This document shows positions 31,709 to 40,623 of a stretch of DNA of 51,485 nt, one piece after another. This DNA comes from an uncultured Rhodospirillales bacterium (GTDB lineage Bacteria; Pseudomonadota; Alphaproteobacteria; Acetobacterales; Acetobacteraceae), in the NCBI GenBank assembly GCA_903844135.1, contig CAIMSN010000088.1, forward strand, positions 1 through 51,485, in the 5' to 3' direction. The notes under the pieces were generated by a model, which was not told the DNA's origin, did not search any database, and saw only the letters and a program-made list of their open reading frames with translations. The position numbers were made by a program, and so were the translations under genes. Each line of letters begins with the position of its first letter. Within the stretch, counting starts at the first letter, position 1.

Positions 31709-33729
31709 GCGTGGACGACCGGCTGCTCGCCGATCTGTGCGAGCGTGCCGGGGTCGCCACGCGCTGGATCGACGCGTTCGGCAAGCCGCAGGACGTATCG
31801 CCGGACGATCTCGGCGCGGTCCTGAGCGCGCTCGGACTGGATTGCGCCAGCGACGGCCAGGCGCGGGATCGGATCGCGTCCTTGCAGCAGGAGGCGGGGC
31901 GCATCCCGCCGCTGCTGACCGGCGATGCCGGCGGCACCCTCGCGATCGCGCTGCCGGCCGGCGCCTGGCGTCTGCGGGCGGAAGAGGACGATGCGGTCCG
32001 CGACATCCGGATCGCCGATGCCGGGCAGCCGTCCACGATCGAGCTGCCGGAGCGGCCCGGTTACTACGTGCTGGAGTCGGACCGGCAGTCGATCCGCGTG
32101 GCGGTGGCGCCGGCGCGCTGTTACGCGGTCGGCGATGCGCTCTCCGCGTCGGGACGCAGCGTCCAGCGCGCCTGGGGCCTGGCGCAGCAGCTCTACGCGC
32201 TGCGCCGTCCCGGCGATGGCGGGGTCGGCGATTTCCGGGCCCTGGCAAGCTTCGTCGAGGAGGCGGCCGCGCATGGCGCCGCCTCGGTCTCGATCAGCCC
32301 GGTGCATGCGCAATTCTCCGCCGACCCGGACCGCTTCAGCCCGTATGCGCCGTCCAGCAGGATCATGCTGAACGTGCTGCACGTCGCCCCGGACGGGCCG
32401 GGCGGCGAGGACGCGGCCAGGCTCGAATCGCTGGAGCTGGTCGACTGGCCGGCGGTCGGCCGCGACCGGCTGGCGCGTCTGCGGCGCGATTTCGAGGCCG
32501 CCGGCACCGCGGATCCTGGCTTTGCCGCCTGGCGCGCCGGCGAGGGCGACAAGCTCGAGGCGCATGCGCTGTTCGAGGCGCTGCATCGGCATCTCTGGCG
32601 CGAACAGCAGGGCGCCTGGCACTGGAAGGACTGGCCGGACGGCTACGGCACTCCGGACGGCCCGGCCGCGCGTGCGTTCGGTCAGGCCAACCAAGCCGAG
32701 GTCGATTTCCATGCCTGGCTGCAATATCGCGCCGACCGCGATCTCCAGGCGGCGCAGAAGGCGGCGATCGATGCCGGCATGCCGATCGGGCTGATCTCCG
32801 ACCTCGCGGTCGGCACCGATTCCGGTGGCAGCCATTGCTGGAGCCGCCAGGACGAGAGCCTGCTGGGCCTGACGGTCGGCGCGCCGCCCGACCTGCTGCA
32901 GCGCGACGGCCAGAACTGGGGGATCACCGCCTTCTCCGGACAGGGGCTGCGACGCAACGGGTTTCGCGGCTTCATCGAGATGCTGACCGGGGCGATGCGT
33001 CATGCCGGCGGGGTCAGGATCGATCATGCGATGGGCCTGAACCGGCTGTGGGTGGTGCCGGAGGGATACAGCGCCGCCAGGGGGGCCTATCTGCGGATGC
33101 CGGAAACCGACCTGCTGCGTCTGCTGCGGCTGGAATCGCTGCGCCATCGCGCCGTGGTGCTGGGCGAGGATCTCGGCACGGTGCCGGACGGATTCCAGGA
33201 GCGGCTGGAGGCGTCCTGCATCGACGGCATGCGGGTGCTGTGGTTCGAGCAGGACGAGACAGGGTTCAAGCCGCCGTCCGGCTGGACCCGCCAGGCCAGC
33301 GCGATGACCAGCACCCACGACCTACCGACCGTGGCCGGCTGGTGGAAGGGCGTCGATATCGGCCATCGCCGCACGCTCGGCGGCTCGGAGGCGGAGGAGC
33401 GGGAGGCGCTGCGCGAGCGCGACGCGGACCGGCAGCGCCTGTGGCAGGCGATGCAGACCAGCGGCGCCGCGGACGGCGACAGGCCGCCGGTGTGGGACGT
33501 GTATCCGGTGGTGGACGCGGCGGTGCGGCATGTCGGCCTGTCCGGCTGCGAGCTGGCGGTGGTGCCGATCGAGGATGCGCTGGGCCTGGAGGAGCAGCCG
33601 AACATCCCCGGCACCACGACCGAGCATCCGAACTGGCGCCGACGGCTCGAGCGCCCGGTCGGCACCGTGCTCGACGACCCGCGGGTGGCGCTCAGGCTTG
33701 CGGCGATCGACCGGATCAGGGCCGGCTAA
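31705..33729 (+). CDS. malQ: 4-alpha-glucanotransferase (amylomaltase)
   Basis: 674-aa GH77 enzyme that transfers glucan segments between alpha-1,4 chains and releases glucose or short maltodextrins. The catalytic nucleophile D440 ([11 protein letters not shown]), acid/base E488 ([11 protein letters not shown]) and D539 (STHDLPT) are visible. The N-terminal ~140 residues form the extra domain found in E. coli-type MalQ. The start overlaps the glgB stop by four bases. Here it probably trims or elongates glucan chains and supplies acceptors; no glgX, glgP, treY or treZ gene lies in the operon. A terminator follows. Confidence 0.93.
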
Positions 33730-33733
33730 CCGT

Positions 33734-33753
33734 CCGATTTTAGTCGGTTTTTA
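33734..33753 (+). terminator. Intrinsic terminator after malQ
   Basis: CCGA (33734-33737) pairs with TCGG (33744-33747), optionally extended by the flanking AACCG/CGGTT alternative, and is followed at once by TTTTTAT (33748-33754). It closes the glgE-treS-glgB-malQ transcript and separates it from otsA. The stem is short, so efficiency may be partial. Confidence 0.55.
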
Positions 33754-33870
33754 TGCAACTTGCCGCCCCTTGGCGTCCTTAATCCATGACGGATTGAAGA
33801 CGAGGCCGAAATCCTGGCGTAGGATACACCAATGCCTTGATCGTTCGGGGTACGGGACGGAGAGAGTGGC

Positions 33871-35370
33871 ATGAGCAGACTGGTGGTGGTCTCCAATCGC
33901 GTGACGATCCCGACCGGCGACGCGAAGGCCGGTGGTCTGGCGGTGGCTCTGAACGATCTCATGGAACGGCAGGGCGGTCTGTGGTTCGGCTGGTCGGGCG
34001 GAACCTCCGACGACACCCGCAAATGCAACACCCCGTCGATCGTGCAGCACGGACAGGTCGAGTACGCCACCGTCGACCTGACGCCCAGCGAGCTCGAGCT
34101 CTACTACAACAATTTCTCCAATGGCACGCTGTGGCCGCTGCTGCATTCGCTGCCGGAACAGATGAATTTCGACCGTCGCAGCCTGCAGGGCTATCGCGCC
34201 GTCAATCTCCGCCTGAGCGAGGTGCTGGTGCCGCTGCTGCGGCCGACCGACACGATCTGGATCCACGATTACCATCTGCTGGCGATGGCCGCGGCACTGC
34301 GCAGCCGCAACGTGACGTGCCCGATCGGCTTTTTCCTGCACACGCCGTTCCCGAGTCCGGACATGCTGTCCAGCGTGCCCGAGGCGGCCCTGTTCATCCG
34401 CGACCTGCTGTCGGCGGATCTGCTCGGTTTCCAGACCGCCAACGATGCCGAGAATTTCTCCGCGTCGGCGCAGCGCATCGCCGGTGCCGCCAGGCTGGCC
34501 GGCGGCGGGTTGCAGCTCGGCAACCGGCAGATCCGGGTCGGCGCCTTCCCGGTCGAGATCGATCCGCGCGACTTCGCCGAGACCGCCGAGCAGAACCACC
34601 AGTCCGCGGAGACCGAGCGGCTGCGTCGCAGCCTGGACGGGCAGAGCCTGATCCTCGGCGTCGATCGCATGGACCCGACCAAGGGCCTGCGCCATCGCCT
34701 GGCCGGCTATCGCCGCCTGTTGGAGACCCGCCAGGAATGGTCGCGCCAGACCACCTTCCTGCAGATCGCCGCCGCCAGCCGGCAGGACGTCGATGCCTAC
34801 CAGACTCTGCGCGACGATCTGGAGGGTGCCGCCGGCCGCATCAACGCCACCCTCGGAGAGAGCGACTGGACGCCGCTCAGGCTGATCAGCCGCGGCGTGC
34901 CGCGCGACGCCATCTCCGGCTTCATGCGCGAGGCCCGGATCGGGCTGGTGACGCCGTTGCGCGACGGCATGAACCTGGTCGCCAAGGAATACGTCGCCGC
35001 GCAGAACCCGGACGATCCCGGCGTGCTGGTGCTGTCGAAATTCGCCGGCGCCGCCCGGCAGCTCGGCGCCGCGATCCTGGTCAATCCGGTCGATCCGGAC
35101 GAGATCGCCGATGCGCTCGACCTGGCTCTGCGCATGAGCCGGCCGGAGCGGCAGGATCGCTGGCAGGCCTGCTGGGAGGCGATCAAGGACGCCTCGGCGC
35201 TCGATTGGGGCCGTTCGTTCGTGTCGGCCCTGTCCCGCGCCGGCGGTGAGGTGCCGCGCCCTGCCCGGCCGGCCCGCACCATTCCGGAAACCACCATCGA
35301 GCGGCGTACCGGCACCGGCGCCGACATCAGGATCGTCTCCACGCAACCGGGTCCGCGCTCGGTCAACTGA
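33871..35370 (+). CDS. otsA: Alpha,alpha-trehalose-phosphate synthase (UDP-forming)
   Basis: 499-aa GT20 glycosyltransferase that makes trehalose 6-phosphate from UDP-glucose and glucose 6-phosphate. Visible signatures: the loop AGGLAVAL near residue 20, WIHDYHLLAM (about 129-138), FFLHTPFPS, VDRMDPTKGL for phosphate/nucleotide binding and LRDGMNLVAKEYVAAQ. A ~40-residue Pro/Arg/Thr-rich tail follows the catalytic fold. GGAGAGAG lies upstream of the ATG. No otsB phosphatase gene is in the window, so dephosphorylation must be done elsewhere. Separated from malQ by a terminator and 140 bp in which I find no EcfG-type promoter. Confidence 0.95.
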   Translation: MSRLVVVSNRVTIPTGDAKAGGLAVALNDLMERQGGLWFGWSGGTSDDTRKCNTPSIVQHGQVEYATVDLTPSELELYYNNFSNGTLWPLLHSLPEQMNFDRRSLQGYRAVNLRLSEVLVPLLRPTDTIWIHDYHLLAMAAALRSRNVTCPIGFFLHTPFPSPDMLSSVPEAALFIRDLLSADLLGFQTANDAENFSASAQRIAGAARLAGGGLQLGNRQIRVGAFPVEIDPRDFAETAEQNHQSAETERLRRSLDGQSLILGVDRMDPTKGLRHRLAGYRRLLETRQEWSRQTTFLQIAAASRQDVDAYQTLRDDLEGAAGRINATLGESDWTPLRLISRGVPRDAISGFMREARIGLVTPLRDGMNLVAKEYVAAQNPDDPGVLVLSKFAGAARQLGAAILVNPVDPDEIADALDLALRMSRPERQDRWQACWEAIKDASALDWGRSFVSALSRAGGEVPRPARPARTIPETTIERRTGTGADIRIVSTQPGPRSVN

Positions 35371-35470
35371 ATGTGTTGGCGTCTGTAACGGCGCAGTCGC
35401 AGTCACGCCATATCGGCGCCACACCCGCGGGTCCTTATTTCCTCATGACGAAACGAGGGAATCGCGACCG

Positions 35471-36808
35471 ATGCGCCCGGACAGCCAGATCATGACAGCC
35501 GCACATCCAGCGCACCGGGCCGAGCCGGGTCCGCGTCTGCGGGCGCTTCGTCTGGCCGGCGCGTCCCTGCTGGCGCTGGCGATCGGCGGCAACGGCGCGC
35601 TGGCGCAAGGGCATGGTGGCGGCGGGCATGGTGGTGGCGGCCATGGCGGCTTCGGCGGCGGTGGACATGGCGGGGCCCCGGGCGGCTTCCATGGTGGCCC
35701 GCCAGGAGGAGGCTTCCGTGGAGGGGGCTTCCCCGGCGGTGGTTTCCACGGCGGCGGGTTCCATGGCGGCGGGTTTGCCGGCGGTCCGTTCCATGGCGGC
35801 GGCTTTCATGGCGGGGCGCCCGGCTTCCACGGCGGTGGCTTCCAGGGCGGTCGCTTCCACGGCGGTAGCTTCGCGGCGCGCGGCCCGGGGTTCGGCGGCT
35901 TCGGGCACGGGGGACCGGGCTACGGAGCGCGCTCTTTCGCCGGTCGCGACTGGCATGGCGGCGATCGGTGGCATGGCGGTGGCATCGGCCCTGCCCTGAT
36001 TGGCGGCGCGGCGCTCGGTCTCGGCCTCGGTTTCGCGGGATCGCAGTTCATCGGCGATGGCGCGGCGCATTATGGCGGCGCCTGGTGGCAGCCGAGCTAT
36101 GGCTGGGCGGCGGACGACTGGGTCTGGAACGACGCGCCGGTCTATGGCGGGCCGGCGGCCTTGTTCCTGGTGCCGCCAGTGATCTACGCGCCGCCGCCGC
36201 TCTATGTCGTGCCGCCGCCGGTCGTGCTCGGCGCACCGGCCTTCTTCGCGCCGCCGATTCCTGCTGCCGCTGCCCCTGGCCCGGTCGCCAGCGTCGCCCC
36301 GGCCGCTCCCGCGCCCGTGGCGCCGCCGGTGGTCTCGCCGACCCGGCTGTTCTATGCCGCGGTGCCGCCGCCGGTCCTGGTGCTGCCGCCGCCCGAGGTG
36401 CTGGTGGCGGCCGAGCCGCCGCCGGTGGTGTTCGCGCCGCAGATCTATCCGCTGGCGATCGCGCCGCCGGTACTGGCGCTGACGTCGGCGTATCTCGCCG
36501 AGGTCGCCGTGGGCGGTCTGGGCGGCGACTGGCGTCGCCATGGCTGGGGCGTCTGGCGCGGCGCGTGGGAGCCGGGCTGGGCGGGCTTCGATCGCCGCGT
36601 GACGTATCGCCCGCCGGTGTTCGTGCATCCCGGCTGGGGCTGGCACGGGACGCGCTTCTATGGCGGCGCGCCGGGATGGCAGGCCGGGTGGCGGCCGCGC
36701 CCCTGGGGCGGCGGATGGCACCAGGATTGGCACCAAGGCTTGCATAACGGCTGGGACCATGGCGGCGGACGCGGCTGGGGCGGCTTCCACCATGGCGGAT
36801 GGAGATGA
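35471..36808 (+). CDS. Secreted Gly/His-rich and Pro-rich low-complexity protein
   Basis: 445-aa protein of unknown function. A signal peptide (RLAGASLLALAIGGNGALAQ, about residues 27-46) is followed by ~110 residues of glycine- and histidine-rich repeats built from GGGFHGG-like units, a hydrophobic glycine-rich stretch (IGPALIGGAALGLGLGFAGS, about 174-193), a proline/valine/alanine-rich region (about 235-340) and a Trp/Gly/His-rich tail. The histidines could bind metal, but no catalytic domain is visible. AGGGA lies upstream of the ATG at 35471. The next gene starts five bases after the stop, so the two form an operon, which suggests a shared envelope-stress role. Confidence 0.75.
   Translation: MRPDSQIMTAAHPAHRAEPGPRLRALRLAGASLLALAIGGNGALAQGHGGGGHGGGGHGGFGGGGHGGAPGGFHGGPPGGGFRGGGFPGGGFHGGGFHGGGFAGGPFHGGGFHGGAPGFHGGGFQGGRFHGGSFAARGPGFGGFGHGGPGYGARSFAGRDWHGGDRWHGGGIGPALIGGAALGLGLGFAGSQFIGDGAAHYGGAWWQPSYGWAADDWVWNDAPVYGGPAALFLVPPVIYAPPPLYVVPPPVVLGAPAFFAPPIPAAAAPGPVASVAPAAPAPVAPPVVSPTRLFYAAVPPPVLVLPPPEVLVAAEPPPVVFAPQIYPLAIAPPVLALTSAYLAEVAVGGLGGDWRRHGWGVWRGAWEPGWAGFDRRVTYRPPVFVHPGWGWHGTRFYGGAPGWQAGWRPRPWGGGWHQDWHQGLHNGWDHGGGRGWGGFHHGGWR
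35608..35905 (+). repeat. GGC-rich degenerate tandem repeats coding GGGFHGG units
   Basis: Within the secreted Gly-rich protein gene the DNA consists of irregular tandem copies of units such as TTCCATGGCGGCGG and GGCTTCCACGGCGG, mostly 15-24 bases and always in frame. Such a tract can expand or contract by slipped pairing. Confidence 0.7.
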
Positions 36809-36813
36809 GACCG

Positions 36814-37284
36814 ATGCTGACCAAGACACCAACGATGCGTGGCGCGGCACTTCTGGCGCTGTCGCTGGCGATGCTCCCGGCGCTGCGCCCGGCGGCGGCC
36901 GGAGCGGCGACCGCCAAGGCGCCGGAACTGACCGAGCAGCAGGCCGCCGACCAGCGCATCCAGTCGCTGCAGGACGCGCTGCATATCACCGCGGCGCAGA
37001 TGCCGGAATGGTCGGTGTTCATGCAGGCGATGCGTGACAACGCCAGCGCCACCGACGCGCTGTTCCGCGACCGCGCCGCCAAGGCGGCGACGATGAACGC
37101 CGCCGACAACCTCAAATCCTATGCCGTCGTGGCGCGTGCCTACGCCGACGACACGCAGAAACTGTCCGACGCGTTCCAGGCGTTGTACAGCACGCTCAGC
37201 GACGCGCAGAAGCAGAGCGCCGACACGCTGTTCCGTCAGCAGGCGGAAGGCCAGAAGGCGGCGCAGGCCACGACCCGGAAATAG
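36814..37284 (+). CDS. Spy/CpxP-like periplasmic protein with LTxxQ motifs
   Basis: 156-aa predicted periplasmic protein. A signal peptide (MRGAALLALSLAMLPALRPAAAGAA, starting at residue 8) is followed by an all-helical region with two LTxxQ-type motifs, HITAAQMPEWSVF and TLSDAQKQSADTLF, the hallmark of Spy/CpxP chaperones that bind unfolded proteins or metal in the periplasm. ATG 36814 is preferred: the GGAG at 36801-36804 is nine bases upstream, while the in-frame ATGs at 36799 and 36805 sit on or against that site. It follows the Gly/His-rich gene directly and is probably co-expressed. Confidence 0.75.
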   Translation: MLTKTPTMRGAALLALSLAMLPALRPAAAGAATAKAPELTEQQAADQRIQSLQDALHITAAQMPEWSVFMQAMRDNASATDALFRDRAAKAATMNAADNLKSYAVVARAYADDTQKLSDAFQALYSTLSDAQKQSADTLFRQQAEGQKAAQATTRK

Positions 37285-37326
37285 CCCGTCATTGCGCGGG
37301 CAGGCGCCATCGGCCAGAACCGGCCC

Positions 37327-39129
37327 ATGGCGCCTCCCCTGCTTCTGCTGACCGACATCACCCTCACCCTCGGCGGCAAGCCGCTGCTGGACGGCGCCGG
37401 ATTCGGCGTGTCGCCCGGCGAGCGGCTGTGCCTGGTCGGGCGCAACGGGTCGGGAAAGTCGACCATGCTGCGGATCGCCGCCGGCGAGCTGCAGGCGGAT
37501 TCCGGCAAGCGGTTCCTGCAGCCCGGCACCACGGTGCGCTACCTGCCGCAGGAGCCGGACCTGACCGGTTTCGCCACCACGCTGGACTACGTGCGCGCCG
37601 GGCTGGGGCCGAACGATGCCGAGCACCGCGCGCCCGCCCTGCTGTACGAGCTCGGCCTGACCGGCGAGGAGGACCCGAGGCGCCTGTCCGGCGGCGAGGC
37701 GCGTCGCGCGGCGCTGGCCAGGGCGCTGGCGCCGGCGCCGGACCTGCTGCTGCTGGACGAGCCGACCAATCATCTCGACATGCCGGCGATCGAGTGGCTC
37801 GAACGCGAGCTCGCCGCGCTGCCGTCGGCGATCGTGATGATCAGCCACGATCGCCGCCTGCTGCAGACCCTGTCGCGCAGCGTGGTGTGGCTGGATCGCG
37901 GCGTGACGCGCCGGCTCGACCAGGGGTTCGCGCGGTTCGAGAGCTGGCGCGAGGAGGTTCTGGAACAGGAGGAGCGCGACGCCCACAAGCTCGACCGGCA
38001 GATCGCCCGCGAGGAGGACTGGATGCGCTACGGCGTCACCGCCCGGCGCAAGCGCAACGTGCGCCGCGTCGGCGAGCTGGCGGCGCTGCGCCAGGCGCGT
38101 CGCGACGCGGTGCATAATCCGCAGGGCCTCAAGCTGGAAGCCAGCGGCACCGGCCTGTCCGGCAAGCTGGTGGCGGTCGCCGAGGGGATGTCGAAATCGT
38201 TCGACGGCCGGCCGATCGTGTCCGATCTCGACCTCCGGGTGCTGCGCGGGGACCGGCTCGGCATCGTCGGCGCGAACGGCGCCGGCAAGACCACGCTGCT
38301 GCGCCTGCTGACCGGGCTGGAACAGCCGGATTCGGGAAAGATCCAGCTCGGCGCCAGCCTCGCGCTGGTGACGCTGGACCAGCAGCGGCGCTCGCTGGAC
38401 GACGATGCGACCCTGTCCGACACGCTGACCGGCGGCGGCGGCGACATGGTCCAGGTCGGCACGGAGAAGCGCCACGTGATCGGCTACATGAAGGATTTCC
38501 TGTTCCGGCCGGAACAGGCGCGCACCCGGGTCGGCGTGCTGTCCGGCGGGGAGCGGGCGCGACTGATGCTGGCCTGCGCGATGGCCAGGCCGTCCAACCT
38601 GCTGGTGCTGGACGAGCCGACCAACGATCTCGACCTGGAGACGCTCGACCTGCTGCAGGAGATGCTGGGCGCCTATCCGGGCACGGTGCTGCTGGTGAGC
38701 CATGATCGCGACTTTCTCGACCGGGTGGCGACCTCGATCGTCGCCTCGTCCGGCGGCGGGGCATGGACGGAATATGCCGGCGGCTACAGCGACATGGTGG
38801 CCCAGGGCGGCGGGCTGCATGGCAGCGCCGGCGAGGCGGTGGCGGGTGCCGGCAAGCGCAGGATGGCGCCGACCGCGCCGAAACCGGCGGCGCGGAAGCT
38901 TTCCTTCAAGGACAAGCATGCGCTCGAGCAGCTTCCGAAGCAGATTGCCGGGTACGAGGCGGACATCACCAGGCTGCGCCGCGTTCTCGCCGATGCCGGG
39001 TTCTACGGGCGCGATCCGGCTGGTTTCGCGCGCGCCACCGAGGCGCTCGCCGCGGCCGAGGCCGCTCTGGCCGGCGCCGAAGAGCGCTGGCTGGAACTGG
39101 AAATGTTGCGCGATAGCGTTGGGGGTTGA
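37327..39129 (+). CDS. uup: ABC-F family ATPase (Uup-like)
   Basis: 600-aa soluble protein with two ATPase domains and no membrane segment. First domain: Walker A GRNGSGKST, LSGGEARR, LLLDEPTNHLD. Second: GANGAGKTT, LSGGERAR, LVLDEPTNDLD. A linker (about residues 215-265, with ARRKRNVRR) and a C-terminal coiled-coil-like tail (KDKHALEQLPKQIAGYEADI) match Uup rather than EttA. Uup-type proteins act on ribosomes and influence transposon excision and branched DNA. It begins a short run with the dehydratase and hydrolase genes that follow at 3- and 4-bp spacing. Confidence 0.88.
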   Translation: MAPPLLLLTDITLTLGGKPLLDGAGFGVSPGERLCLVGRNGSGKSTMLRIAAGELQADSGKRFLQPGTTVRYLPQEPDLTGFATTLDYVRAGLGPNDAEHRAPALLYELGLTGEEDPRRLSGGEARRAALARALAPAPDLLLLDEPTNHLDMPAIEWLERELAALPSAIVMISHDRRLLQTLSRSVVWLDRGVTRRLDQGFARFESWREEVLEQEERDAHKLDRQIAREEDWMRYGVTARRKRNVRRVGELAALRQARRDAVHNPQGLKLEASGTGLSGKLVAVAEGMSKSFDGRPIVSDLDLRVLRGDRLGIVGANGAGKTTLLRLLTGLEQPDSGKIQLGASLALVTLDQQRRSLDDDATLSDTLTGGGGDMVQVGTEKRHVIGYMKDFLFRPEQARTRVGVLSGGERARLMLACAMARPSNLLVLDEPTNDLDLETLDLLQEMLGAYPGTVLLVSHDRDFLDRVATSIVASSGGGAWTEYAGGYSDMVAQGGGLHGSAGEAVAGAGKRRMAPTAPKPAARKLSFKDKHALEQLPKQIAGYEADITRLRRVLADAGFYGRDPAGFARATEALAAAEAALAGAEERWLELEMLRDSVGG

Positions 39130-39132
39130 ACC

Positions 39133-39429
39133 ATGCCGACCAGACTGAACGACACCGAGATCGAAGCGGCGTTGGCGCTGCTTCCCGACTGGTCCCGCTC
39201 CGCCGACGGGAAATCGATCCGGAAGACCTACCGCTTCGCCGATTTCGCCGGCGCTTTCGCCCTGGTCTCCAGGATCGCCGCACGCGCCGAGGCGATGGAC
39301 CATCATCCCGACATCGCGTTCGGCTGGGGTCGCGTCGACATCGTGCTGACCACGCACGATGCCGGCGGCTTGTCGGACAAGGATGTCGCGCTGGCCCGAG
39401 AGATCGAGACCGCGGCGAGCGAGGCGTAG
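39133..39429 (+). CDS. phhB: Pterin-4a-carbinolamine dehydratase
   Basis: 98-aa protein of the PCD/DCoH family, which dehydrates 4a-hydroxytetrahydrobiopterin to recycle the cofactor of aromatic amino acid hydroxylases; many bacterial members act in molybdopterin or other pterin metabolism. Conserved features: MDHHPDI (active-site histidines near residues 57-58), W-G-R-V-D-I-V-L-T-T-H, and GGLSDKDVALAREI. The ATG is three bases after the uup stop. No phenylalanine hydroxylase gene is in the window. Confidence 0.9.
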   Translation: MPTRLNDTEIEAALALLPDWSRSADGKSIRKTYRFADFAGAFALVSRIAARAEAMDHHPDIAFGWGRVDIVLTTHDAGGLSDKDVALAREIETAASEA

Positions 39430-39433
39430 GACG

Positions 39434-40294
39434 ATGGCCGACACACCGAGTCTGCCCCCTGGCTTGCCCCGACGCGGCTTCCTGATGACCGGCCTGATCG
39501 GCGGCCTGACTTTGGCCGCGGCGCGCGGCGAGGCGGCGCCGATCAAGACCAACGCAGACGGGCTGTTCGTCGAGGAGATGCACGTGCCGGTGCCTGACGG
39601 GATGCTGCCGGCCTATCTCGCCCGCCCGGCCGGCGCGGGGCCGTTCCCGGTCGTGGTGGTGATCGAGGAGATCTTCGGCGTTCACGACTATATCAAGGAT
39701 GTCTGCCGCCGACTGGCGCATCTCGGCTATCTCGCGGTGGCGCCGGAGCTCTATGCGCGGCTGGCCGACCTGTCGACGATGACCGACCCGCAGCAGATCG
39801 TGCGCGACGTGATCGCCAAGGCGCCGGACGCGCAGCTTCTGGCGGATCTCGATGCGACGGTGGATTTCGCCGCCGGGCAGCGCGGCGATGCGGCGCGGCT
39901 CGGCACCATCGGCTTCTGCCGCGGCGGACGCGACGTGTGGCTGTGGGGCGAGCATAACCCGGCGCTCAAGGCGGCGGTGGCGTTCTACGGCCCGGTCGCC
40001 AGCAAGGACAGTCCGATCCAGCCGCGCAATCCGCTGGAACTCGCGGCGACGCTGAAATGTCCGCTGCTGGGCCTGTATGGCGGCGAAGACCCAAGCATTT
40101 CGCAGGCCGACGTGAAGGCGGCGCAGGCGACCGCGCGGGCGGCCGGCCACACGGTCGAGATCGTGGTCTATCCGGACGCGCCGCACGGATTCCATGCCGA
40201 CTACCGGCCGAGCTACCGGCCGGCCGACGCCGAGGATGGCTGGAAGCGGGCGATCGCCTGGCTGCGGCAGTACGGAGTCGGCCAGGCCGTGTGA
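39434..40294 (+). CDS. Dienelactone hydrolase-family protein, Tat-exported
   Basis: 286-aa alpha/beta hydrolase. The N-terminus carries a twin-arginine motif and hydrophobic stretch (LPRRGFLMTGLIGGLTLAAA), so export of the folded enzyme is likely. The catalytic triad of dienelactone hydrolases is seen as C162 (IGFCRGGR, where GFCFGG is more usual), D219 (YGGEDPS) and H251 (APHGFHADY). The usual substrate-side motif EIFGVHDYIKDVCRRLA is present at 79-95. The natural substrate is not predictable. The start is ATG 39434, five bases after the dehydratase stop; the longer frame would overlap it without a signal peptide. Confidence 0.85.
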   Translation: MADTPSLPPGLPRRGFLMTGLIGGLTLAAARGEAAPIKTNADGLFVEEMHVPVPDGMLPAYLARPAGAGPFPVVVVIEEIFGVHDYIKDVCRRLAHLGYLAVAPELYARLADLSTMTDPQQIVRDVIAKAPDAQLLADLDATVDFAAGQRGDAARLGTIGFCRGGRDVWLWGEHNPALKAAVAFYGPVASKDSPIQPRNPLELAATLKCPLLGLYGGEDPSISQADVKAAQATARAAGHTVEIVVYPDAPHGFHADYRPSYRPADAEDGWKRAIAWLRQYGVGQAV

Positions 40295-40328
40295 TCCGCA
40301 GGCGGCCGCTTCGCGATGAATGCGGCGC

Positions 40329-40538
40329 TCAGCTCTTCTTGAGGGCCTCGGGCTTGTGCACCGCCAGCTTGCCGGTCTTGGCGCTCTCGACCACCACCTG
40401 GGGCTCGTCCTTGGTGGCCTTGGCGGTATGGCCGGCGACCTTGGTGGTTTTGGTGACGGTCTTCTTGACCGTGCCCTCGGTCTCGCCGCGGATGCTGTTC
40501 CATTTCACCGTGTCGCCCTTGTGCGGCAGGTCGGTCAT
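40329..40538 (-). CDS. DUF2945 (TUDOR-like) small protein
   Basis: 69-aa protein of the DUF2945/hypervirulence-associated TUDOR family (MTDLPHKGDTVKWNSIRGET...). It opens with the GDxVxWxS pattern and has a basic, threonine-rich middle. Function is unknown; members are small cytosolic proteins sometimes seen in stress regulons. It is convergent with the hydrolase gene and divergent from the ABC exporter. A loose EcfG-like match lies upstream (CGAAC, 16 bases, GGTT on the minus strand). Confidence 0.8.
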   Translation of the reverse strand: MTDLPHKGDTVKWNSIRGETEGTVKKTVTKTTKVAGHTAKATKDEPQVVVESAKTGKLAVHKPEALKKS

Positions 40539-40579
40539 AGCGATGGTCCTCGTCCGTTGTCCGCCCCGACAACCGCGCC

Positions 40580-40606
40580 GGGCCGGCCGGGTTCGGCGGC
40601 CGGCCC
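40580..40606. repeat. Perfect 9-bp inverted repeat in the DUF2945/ABC exporter gap
   Basis: GGGCCGGCC (40580-40588) and GGCCGGCCC (40598-40606) can pair across a 9-base loop. The hairpin would end 17 bases before the GTG start of the ABC exporter, close to its ribosome binding site (AAGG), so it could influence translation. There is no T-run on either side. Confidence 0.55.
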
Positions 40607-40623
40607 TTCACCAAGGTGTGCCC

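Noticed and set aside
35608-35905. Repeat tract as a CRISPR array
   Set aside because: Units are short, irregular, in frame and code for Gly/His repeats of a secreted protein; no spacers.
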